A stretch of 31,918 nt of DNA from a virus, in the IMG/VR virus record IMGVR_UViG_3300029319_000270, positions 1 to 31,918 of that record; one strand, written 5' to 3'. Below are positions 25,378 through 31,918 of this stretch, piece by piece. The position numbers and the translations under genes were made by a program. Every line of letters starts with the position of its first letter. The stretch's first letter is position 1. Below the pieces are notes generated by a model. That model saw nothing but the letters and a program-made list of their open reading frames with translations, was not told the DNA's origin and ran no database searches.

Positions 25378-28300
25378 ATGACAAGAACTGTTCCTGGTAC
25401 TGGTGCTGTAATCAACCCCATCTTCGATGAAGTATTTGGGGTTCGTGCGGTTGAAGTTACGAATGGAGGATCTGGATACTCTCCTACTGATCCACCACGT
25501 CTAACCATAACTGGTTGTGGAACTCCAACGAGAGAGGCAATTTTATATCCGATTATTGACACTGATTCTGGTAGAATTATTCATGTTCGTGTTTTAGATA
25601 GAGGTCTAGGATATGATCCTCTAAGATTACAGATCATTCCTCAAGATGAAACTCCTAACGTTGTTAATTCATTTGACATCAATAGAATTTGGCAATCACA
25701 TCCAAACTCTCCTACTACAGGAACTTTCACAGGAACTACAGATAGACTTAGAATAGTATCTGATAATCATCCTAAACCAACTTGGACATTAGCAGAAGCA
25801 GCACCTGGCGGTGGTCCTTTAGTTGATAGGTCTTTTGATCAATCCTTTATATTTCGTGGTGGTAAAGATGTTCCTAATCCAGGCATAAGAGCATTTCAGA
25901 ATGATAGAGTAAATGGTATATTAGCAAACGGAGGTCTGTTACATACACCTGAGTGGGGTGTAGATGGTAATGCTCCAGCTGGTCAACAGATTGATGTAGT
26001 TAAGTATCCATATGTTAAATCTATGGATGATTATGATGTTGTCACTGAAAATAATATTAAGTATTATCATTCAAACAAATTAATTTCAGAGTTTGAATTA
26101 GAAAATGGTGTGTTTGATTGGGGTAATGTTCAAGTATTTACTTGGAATGTTAAAGTTGAAATGGATAATATTGTTCTTGATGTAACTGAAGTAGATGAAA
26201 CTTTAGGTGCATTTGAAGTAGGTAGAATAGTTGACGAAGTATCTGGTAATGCAAGAGGAGAAGTAGCTAAGGTTGTAAGAAATAATCAGAACGTTGTAAC
26301 AAGAGTTTATTTAAGAAATGTATCTACTGGTGCATCTTTTTCTGATCAAGATGTTTGTTTAGGTTCAAATGGATTTCAGTTCAAAATAAATGCTGATCCT
26401 ATTGCACTTACAACAGGTGTTTTTTATATTGATTTTGGAACAGATGCAGATGAGTTTGGTCCTTTTGTACCAGGTCAATATTATTTTGCTCCAGAAAATA
26501 TCAAAGTTCAAAGAAAGTATCTAATTATTTGGAATCAATCAGACTCATCTAATCAACAAGGTGCAGGTCATCAGATGCAGTTTAGTCTTACTCCTGATGG
26601 AATTCATAATGATTCACCAGGTACTCTCTACTATCAAAGCACTGGTGTATCACAAGCACCTGCTGCGGATTATGAAAATGAGTATGCACCTATCTTCATA
26701 ATGAACGGTGACGAAAGTGCTAGAATTTATTATTACTGTAAAAATCACCCTAACATGTCAGGTTATGATGGTGATGAAGGATATATGATTTTAGATCCTA
26801 CGATCGAAGATCATGCAATGCCTAATAATTATTATGCTGCAGATTTTTATCAGTCAGATTCAAATGATCCAAATACTATAGATAGATCACGTCATGTAAA
26901 TGGACATTCCAAAATTCTTGGTATGTCATATGATGGGTATCCTATTTACGGTCCTTATGGATATAATTCTATCGGTGCTGTAGCAAGAGAAGTATCATCA
27001 TATCGTTTAAGGACAACTGCTGAATTAGCAGGTAATAGACCGCAGGTAAATACAGTATCTACTGTTACATACGCTGTAACAATTTCCAATGGTCAATTTA
27101 TGTTTGATGGTTCTCGTCCATCATTCTTAGATTTGGATCGTGGAAAAACATATATTTTTAATCAAAATGACTCATCTAATGATAGTCAACATTTATTAAT
27201 CTCAACTACGGACGATGGATGGCATGGGCAAGATCCTGTTGTTATTGGGAATACTGCAAATCTGTATTCTGGTAATGGAATTAAATATTATATTGACGGT
27301 TCCGAGGTAACCTATCAATCATATCTGTCAGGATTTAACTTGGCAACCACTCGTGAACTTAGGTTCACAGTTCCTGTTGATTCGCCTGCACAGTTATTCT
27401 TATTTGCATATACAACTGCGGGTCATGGTATTAGAACTGTTCAAGAAGGATATGTTTTAGGTGATTTAGTTGGTGATTATATTTACGATTCTTCTGTAGG
27501 AACACTAGATGAATATAATGGTAAGTTTGACTCTACACCTGAGTATCCAAACGGAACATATGCATACTTTATGACAGAGGATAGTAGTGCTAATCCTACA
27601 TATCCATACGCTATTGGTCCTAAAATGTATGGCACACCTGTTGCTGAAGGAGACACGCTACCACCAGTATCAACTACATTCCCAACTCTTGCTGAAGGTG
27701 ATGTCATCTTAAATGATGACGGTACAGTTTCTTATGTCAAGATGACAAAGAAAGGAGATAATTACTTTGGTGCTGCTAGAGCAGAAATTTTAGGTGGACA
27801 AGGAACAGGTGCTGTAGGATCTCCTATTGTTCAAACTGTTACTGGTTTATCTCTACTTACAGCAGGTAGAAGTTATGCAACTCCTCCAACACTTATCTTT
27901 GAAGGTGGTGGTGGACAAGGTGCACAAGGTGCTGCTGAAATTGATACTTTAGGTAGAGTTACTTCTATTAGTATTGCAGATGATGGTGAATTCTATCAAG
28001 AACCTCCTTTTGTATTGATCACTGGTGGAGGTGGTATTGGTGCTAAAGCAGTTGCAACAATAGATCAAGGTAAAATTAGTAGCATTACAGTAACAGATCC
28101 TGGTAGTGGATATACATCTGCACCAAATGTTATCTTCACTAAATTAGTAAATCTTAAACGTAAAGCAAGAGCACGTCAGGCAAATAATTCAGGTACAATT
28201 TACTTAACTGGTCTCGTTAAAAATGTAACACCATCAGACTCAACAATATATGTTGATTCTACAGATGCATATCCTGGTTCTGGTCAAATTATTCTAAATA

Positions 28301-29541
28301 AAGAGACTATCACATACACTTCTAAAGCAGCAGGTGTATTCTCTGGTCTTACTAGAGGTGTAAACTTTAATTATGATCAACGTGTAATTCTTGATGCAGG
28401 TCAAAATGATTCACAAGGAAACTCAACTTACAAATTTAATGTTGGTGACCGAGTAATCCGTAAAGTTGAGAACGCAAATAATAAAGTTGCAAAGGTATAT
28501 GACTGGAATCCTGCTACAAGAGAACTTTTAGTTACTTTTGAAGTTGATGAATTAGCATTTATTGATGGTGGTAGACCTTCTACTGAAGATGCTATCGTTC
28601 AATTTGATGCAGGTGTTGCTGCATCTTCTGGACCAGGTGTTCTTCCTCATACCACTGAGGCAAATGTAGGAAGTAGTATTTCAACATTAACAGTTCCTAT
28701 TGGAGTAATCGCAGATACTAGATTTGTTGATATTGCTGAAAATGCTGGTGCTGGTGATGGTATACCAGATTTAGACAATACTAATACTGATTTCTTAAAT
28801 CAGATTAGTCTTGATGGTGGTATCTACAGTTCTTTATACGGTATTGAGGAAACTCAAGGTGGTCAAAACACTACCTTATTCCAAGTTGGTGACAATATCA
28901 AAGATGGTAGTATTCCATTCAAGTTTGCAAGTGTTGATACAGCAGGTGCATTAAGTGATGGTGTTGAGCATAATGCAGGTCTTAAGATTTTCTTAGATGC
29001 AACAAATGCTAATGGACAGAACTATAGTGTTAACGAAGTTGTCACAGGTTCTGTATCAGGTGTTCAAGCAACAGTAGTATCTTGGGATCCTTCTGAGACT
29101 TCAGTTGTTGTTCAGAACGTAGTCCCATATAACACAGGTAATATTGCTATTGGTATTGCTGGTTATCTTTATGAATTTTCACAGAAAGGCACGATTGTTG
29201 ATTTCAATGTTCAAAATCCAGGTACTAACTATTCTGCTCCTCCAACAGTTGCGATAGAAAATACTGGGGACATTCAAGCTACAGCAACAGCAGTTCTAAC
29301 AACTGCAGGTGACCAAGTTGCTTCATTAACAATCAATAATGGTGGGTATGGTATCCCACAAACAGTTGACGGAACTTATAACGTACACCCTACAGTAACA
29401 TTTACCAATGCAACTGGTGATACTACTGGTGCAGGTGCAGTTGCACAGGCAATTCTAGGTGGAGAAAATCTCGTTGGTAACGCAGGTGCAACCTATCGTA
29501 TCAAGAGAATTGAGTATCTAGCAACTGTTCGTTCAAAATGA
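25378..29541 (+). CDS. Large tail protein with cupredoxin, YHYH and GSGY modules
   Basis: 1,387 residues starting 3 nt after the previous stop, with no Shine-Dalgarno, so probably coupled. Order (approximate residues): GSGY repeat (GGSGYSPTDPP, 26-36); unassigned region with many Asn/Asp; cupredoxin-like domain about 370-470 with H398 (AGHQMQF), C454, H457 and M460 (YYYCKNHPNMSG), a complete type 1 copper set. A YHYH domain follows, with first half 509-555 (DGYPIYGPYGY) and second half 708-750 (LDEYNGKFDSTPEYPNGTY, then YPYAIGP). A second, Cys-less cupredoxin-like stretch (561-692) lies between the halves. Then come GSGY repeats 788-927, an 'IILNKETITY...LTRG' unit near 970, and a C-terminal GSGY pair. 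The YHYH tetrapeptide is Y728-A-Y-F731. The gene lies between the fibre gene and gp8, so a baseplate-attached position is likely. Exact function unknown. Confidence 0.85.
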   Translation: MTRTVPGTGAVINPIFDEVFGVRAVEVTNGGSGYSPTDPPRLTITGCGTPTREAILYPIIDTDSGRIIHVRVLDRGLGYDPLRLQIIPQDETPNVVNSFDINRIWQSHPNSPTTGTFTGTTDRLRIVSDNHPKPTWTLAEAAPGGGPLVDRSFDQSFIFRGGKDVPNPGIRAFQNDRVNGILANGGLLHTPEWGVDGNAPAGQQIDVVKYPYVKSMDDYDVVTENNIKYYHSNKLISEFELENGVFDWGNVQVFTWNVKVEMDNIVLDVTEVDETLGAFEVGRIVDEVSGNARGEVAKVVRNNQNVVTRVYLRNVSTGASFSDQDVCLGSNGFQFKINADPIALTTGVFYIDFGTDADEFGPFVPGQYYFAPENIKVQRKYLIIWNQSDSSNQQGAGHQMQFSLTPDGIHNDSPGTLYYQSTGVSQAPAADYENEYAPIFIMNGDESARIYYYCKNHPNMSGYDGDEGYMILDPTIEDHAMPNNYYAADFYQSDSNDPNTIDRSRHVNGHSKILGMSYDGYPIYGPYGYNSIGAVAREVSSYRLRTTAELAGNRPQVNTVSTVTYAVTISNGQFMFDGSRPSFLDLDRGKTYIFNQNDSSNDSQHLLISTTDDGWHGQDPVVIGNTANLYSGNGIKYYIDGSEVTYQSYLSGFNLATTRELRFTVPVDSPAQLFLFAYTTAGHGIRTVQEGYVLGDLVGDYIYDSSVGTLDEYNGKFDSTPEYPNGTYAYFMTEDSSANPTYPYAIGPKMYGTPVAEGDTLPPVSTTFPTLAEGDVILNDDGTVSYVKMTKKGDNYFGAARAEILGGQGTGAVGSPIVQTVTGLSLLTAGRSYATPPTLIFEGGGGQGAQGAAEIDTLGRVTSISIADDGEFYQEPPFVLITGGGGIGAKAVATIDQGKISSITVTDPGSGYTSAPNVIFTKLVNLKRKARARQANNSGTIYLTGLVKNVTPSDSTIYVDSTDAYPGSGQIILNKETITYTSKAAGVFSGLTRGVNFNYDQRVILDAGQNDSQGNSTYKFNVGDRVIRKVENANNKVAKVYDWNPATRELLVTFEVDELAFIDGGRPSTEDAIVQFDAGVAASSGPGVLPHTTEANVGSSISTLTVPIGVIADTRFVDIAENAGAGDGIPDLDNTNTDFLNQISLDGGIYSSLYGIEETQGGQNTTLFQVGDNIKDGSIPFKFASVDTAGALSDGVEHNAGLKIFLDATNANGQNYSVNEVVTGSVSGVQATVVSWDPSETSVVVQNVVPYNTGNIAIGIAGYLYEFSQKGTIVDFNVQNPGTNYSAPPTVAIENTGDIQATATAVLTTAGDQVASLTINNGGYGIPQTVDGTYNVHPTVTFTNATGDTTGAGAVAQAILGGENLVGNAGATYRIKRIEYLATVRSK
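27061..27455 (+). other. Degenerate cupredoxin-like domain nested inside the YHYH domain
   Basis: Residues about 561-692: strand TYAVTISNGQFMFDG, then FLDLDRGKTYIFNQNDSSNDSQHLLIST, LRFTVPVDSPAQLFLFAY, and AGHG. The layout (strand, 'GKTYIFNQND', His strand, 'FTVP..SPxxLFLF') parallels the copper-ligand domain of the same protein (RKYLIIWNQSDSSNQ..GH). The Cys-x2-His-x2-Met loop is replaced by a sequence without Cys, so no type 1 site can form. Confidence 0.55.
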
Positions 29542-29542
29542 G

Positions 29543-29550
29543 CATAAATA
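29543..29550 (+). promoter_or_regulatory. Putative T4-type late promoter (CATAAATA) before gp8
   Basis: CATAAATA begins 2 nt after the stop of the preceding gene and ends 27 nt before the gp8 ATG. It is in the longest intergenic gap of the window (36 nt), the third such box at a gene boundary. With T4 geometry the transcript would begin near 29556. Confidence 0.6.
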
Positions 29551-29553
29551 AAC

Positions 29554-29559
29554 AGGAGG
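29554..29559 (+). promoter_or_regulatory. AGGAGG, a full Shine-Dalgarno unusually far from the gp8 start
   Basis: A perfect AGGAGG ends 18 nt before the ATG at 29578, well beyond the usual 5-9 nt. An in-frame TAG at 29572 rules out an earlier start for gp8. Either it acts on an RNA folded to shorten the distance, or it is not used. The weak AGGA at 29573-29576 is too close to the ATG. Confidence 0.45.
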
Positions 29560-29577
29560 ACATATAGTCACTAGGAC

Positions 29578-31110
29578 ATGGCAGCTCTATTAACTGATCA
29601 ATTTAGAATTTTTTCAGCGAAAAAATTCATCAAGGCACTTGAAGGTCCCGATGCGACTCAGAGCGACGACGCTGCTGGTTCATCTAGAGACCGAGTATAT
29701 TTGTTTATCGGAAGACCACAAGTTTGGGATAATGAAAACTCGCCACCACAGGCAGTAGATTCATTCTCTGAATTTTCTGGTTCTTATGATGACATGATAT
29801 CTTTGAAAAGAGTGCTTGCATCTGACACTGTACAGGTGGTAAGACGTATCGACTGGGTTTCTCCAGAAGAAACTACTGGTGGATTAGGTTTCACCTATGA
29901 CATGTATCGTCAAGATTATTCTCCTAGTAAAACTGCTGCCTCAGGTGCTACTAAGTTATATGATTCTGATTTTTACGTTGTAAACTCTCAGTATCAAGTA
30001 TACAAGTGCATTTACAATGGAACCTCACCCTCTGATCCTAATGGTAAACCTTCTACTGTCGAGCCTACTGGCACTAGCACTAGCATCATCACTACTGGCG
30101 ATGGGTATCGTTGGAAGTATATGTACACTATTCCAGTTGCAAGCGTTCTTAAGTTTTTCTCGAATGACTACATGCCAGTCTTCACTAATGCTGCGGTAAA
30201 AACAAACGCTGTATCTGGTGAAATTGATACTGTTGTAATCAATGCAGCAGGTTCTGGATATAACAACGGAACTTATGACAACGTTGCCATCAACGGAGAT
30301 GGAACTGGTGGTCGTGTTTCTATTGTTATTGATGGTGGTAAAGTTATCTCTGCTACTGTTACATCTGGTGGAACTGGATATACATTCGGTAAAATCAGTA
30401 TTGACAACATCACAGGTGTTGGAACAGGAACTGGTGGACAGGTTGATGTTATCATTCCTCCTCCAAACGGTCATGGTGCTGACGCTGTTGTAGAGATTGG
30501 TGCATTCCGTGTAATGATCAATGCCAAACTCTCATATGATGAAGGTGCAGGTGATTTCCCTATTGATAACGACTATCGTCGTATTGGTCTTATCACAAAC
30601 CCTCTAAAGTTTGGAACTGAAGAACTTATTTCTGACTTGACAGTATCTGCTACAAAAGCAGTTATCTTCTCTCCTACATTCCAAGGCAACTATGTGCCTG
30701 ATGAAATTATTACACAAACACGAGTTGTTGGTGGAACCAACGTTACTGCTCGTGGAAGAGTAATTTCTTGGAACGCTACAACTAAACTTCTGAAATATTA
30801 TCAGAACGCAGTTGATGGTATTTTCCCTGAGGTTACAGGTACTCAAAATGAATTTGATGGTTCTAATGTCATCAATGGTGCAACATCTGGTGCTGCTGGT
30901 CAACCTGATGTTAACTTTCCAGCCGTGCCGAACTCTTCTTCTAGAACAATTAACAACACCGAGTATGACTTGGGTATGAAATTCAACAATGGATATTCTA
31001 AACCCGAAATCAAGTCAAATAGCGGTGACGTTGTGTATATAGATAATAGGAGAGCAATCAGTCGTGCTAACGACCAAGTAGAAGACATCAAAATCGTAAT
31101 CGAGTTCTAA
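29578..31110 (+). CDS. 8: Baseplate wedge protein gp8, with a GSGY insertion
   Basis: 510 residues, against 334 for T4 gp8. gp8 is a dimeric component of the T4 baseplate wedge that holds gp10/gp7-side parts. Seen: start LLTDQFRIFSAKKFIKAL; DRVYLFIGRPQVWDNENSPPQAVDS; FTYDMYRQDYSP; Y177-R-W-K-Y-M-Y with the surrounding GDG and PVASVLKFF; D332YRRIGLITNPLKFG; and a conserved end (GDVVYIDNRRAISRANDQVEDIKIVIEF). These match gp8 of marine T4-like phages. Residues about 212-300 are two GSGY-type units (GSGYNNGTYDN, GTGYTFGKISI) with Gly-rich loops, lying between DYMPVFTNA and VEIGAFRVMINAKL. T4 gp8 has no such insert, and it accounts for much of the extra length. The ATG is the only possible start, as a TAG lies two codons upstream. 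Confidence 0.9.
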   Translation: MAALLTDQFRIFSAKKFIKALEGPDATQSDDAAGSSRDRVYLFIGRPQVWDNENSPPQAVDSFSEFSGSYDDMISLKRVLASDTVQVVRRIDWVSPEETTGGLGFTYDMYRQDYSPSKTAASGATKLYDSDFYVVNSQYQVYKCIYNGTSPSDPNGKPSTVEPTGTSTSIITTGDGYRWKYMYTIPVASVLKFFSNDYMPVFTNAAVKTNAVSGEIDTVVINAAGSGYNNGTYDNVAINGDGTGGRVSIVIDGGKVISATVTSGGTGYTFGKISIDNITGVGTGTGGQVDVIIPPPNGHGADAVVEIGAFRVMINAKLSYDEGAGDFPIDNDYRRIGLITNPLKFGTEELISDLTVSATKAVIFSPTFQGNYVPDEIITQTRVVGGTNVTARGRVISWNATTKLLKYYQNAVDGIFPEVTGTQNEFDGSNVINGATSGAAGQPDVNFPAVPNSSSRTINNTEYDLGMKFNNGYSKPEIKSNSGDVVYIDNRRAISRANDQVEDIKIVIEF

Positions 31111-31918
31111 TGGCACAAAATACAAATCTAAACGTCACACCTTATTACGACGATTTCGATAAAACGAAAAACTTTTATCGAGTGCTATTTCGTCCTGGTT
31201 TCCCAATTCAAGCAAGGGAATTAACGACTTTACAAAGCACTATGCAGAATCAGATTGAGAATGTAGGTTCTCATCTATTCAAAGATGGTGCGATGGTTAT
31301 ACCAGGTCAAATTGGTTATGACCTAGAAGTTGATGCCATCATGCTTCAAGAATCATTCTTGGGTGCTGATGTTGAATTGTATAGAACTCAATTAGAAAAT
31401 AAAATTATCACTGGTTTGACATCTGGTGTTAAAGCAAAAGTATTATATAGTGTCTCTGAGACAGTTTCTGAGAAAGGATATATCACTCTTTATGTTAAGT
31501 ATATTGAATCTGGTGGAACTACACAGACTCAAACAACATTTACAAATAATGAACAGTTAGTTACTGATACTGAAATTACATTTGGAACCACTTTGATTGA
31601 AGTTGGTTCACCTTTTGCACAGTTACTTCCTACTGCTGCAATTCAAACTGGTTCTGCTGCATACATTCAACCTGGTGTTTATTTCATCAGAGGTTTCTTT
31701 GTAGACGTACCTTATCAATATATTCTTCTTGATCAATATGGAACAACACCTGCCTACAGGATCGGACTTGAAATCCTCGAATCAATCGTCACCCCAGAAG
31801 ATGACTTATCACTCAATGATAACGCTGCAGGCACATCTAACTATGCTGCTCCTGGTTCTCATAGATTCAGAATAACAACTAATTTAATTAAGAAACTTCT
31901 TACTGACGAAGCAGATAA
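31110..31918 (+). CDS. DUF4815-type virion structural protein, N-terminal part (runs off window)
   Basis: The frame is open from ATG 31110, overlapping the gp8 stop by one base, to the window end, giving 269 visible residues. The opening LNVTPYYDDFDKTKNFYRVLFRPGFPIQARELTTLQSTMQNQIE is the signature I associate with DUF4815 proteins. These are large tail/baseplate-associated proteins that follow gp8 in many marine T4-like phages. FKDGAMVIPG, AAYIQPGVYFIRGFFVDVPYQYILLDQY and a YRIGLEILESIVTPEDDLSLNDNAAGTSNYAAPGSHRFRI segment continue the same pattern. Its role is probably as an adaptor or fibre anchor on the baseplate; the enzyme-like activity of the family, if any, is unknown to me. It is likely translated by coupling to gp8, since only a weak GAG precedes the ATG. 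Confidence 0.85.
   Translation, partial: MAQNTNLNVTPYYDDFDKTKNFYRVLFRPGFPIQARELTTLQSTMQNQIENVGSHLFKDGAMVIPGQIGYDLEVDAIMLQESFLGADVELYRTQLENKIITGLTSGVKAKVLYSVSETVSEKGYITLYVKYIESGGTTQTQTTFTNNEQLVTDTEITFGTTLIEVGSPFAQLLPTAAIQTGSAAYIQPGVYFIRGFFVDVPYQYILLDQYGTTPAYRIGLEILESIVTPEDDLSLNDNAAGTSNYAAPGSHRFRITTNLIKKLLTDEAD

Noticed and set aside
1-31918. Toxin-antitoxin, anti-defence or lysogeny genes
   Set aside because: Every gene-sized + strand frame is accounted for by structural proteins, and no integrase, repressor, nuclease or toxin motif was seen.

Overview
The window is a piece of a tailed-phage genome. It is the baseplate and tail-fibre late-gene region of a T4-like, contractile-tail virus of the kind that infects marine bacteria. 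The reasons are recognisable T4-type baseplate wedge proteins (gp25, gp6, gp8), a PAAR spike-tip protein, a DUF4815-type structural protein, AT-rich DNA, tight same-strand packing with 1-nt stop/start overlaps, and T4-late-promoter-like ATAAATA/CTAAATA boxes at gene boundaries. The domain vocabulary (GSGY repeats, YHYH domains, HTFVSA/TFTC repeats) is one I associate with T4-like phages of marine cyanobacteria and SAR11. The host cannot be decided from this sequence.

Layout, all on the + strand: (1) 1-1155, C-terminal part of an unrecognised structural protein; (2) 1155-1700, PAAR-like spike tip; (3) 1703-1846, a 47-residue very basic protein; (4) 1872-2291, gp25 baseplate wedge; (5) 2291-4312, gp6 baseplate wedge; (6) 4319-24130, one uninterrupted 6,603-codon gene at about the place where T4 carries gene 7; (7) 24154-25374, a tail-fibre-like protein ending in a cupredoxin domain; (8) 25378-29541, a 1,387-residue protein with a cupredoxin domain followed by a YHYH domain that itself contains a degenerate cupredoxin-like insert; (9) 29578-31110, gp8 baseplate wedge; (10) 31110 to the window end, N-terminal part of a DUF4815-type protein. 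No tRNA, CRISPR array, insertion sequence or integrase is visible, and no gap exceeds 40 bases.

The genes plausibly work together as one assembly module. PAAR caps the central spike, gp25/gp6/gp8 build the wedges, and the giant and fibre-like proteins most likely decorate the baseplate rim. The giant protein reads as a mosaic: an N-terminal family signature, over 20 GSGY repeats, a YHYH domain, an EF-hand-like loop, a probable beta-propeller, two LamG-like domains, a family of Cys-containing TFTC/HTFVSA repeats that appear to have landed inside other domains, duplicated helical units, and a jelly-roll-like domain.

The most notable points are: the giant gene; two neighbouring tail proteins that keep a complete His-Cys-His-Met type 1 copper ligand set; the nested-insertion architecture of the TFTC repeats and of the YHYH domain; and the spread of the same GSGY repeat into the core wedge protein gp8. 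Function assignments outside the T4 core proteins are inferences from sequence patterns recognised by eye.
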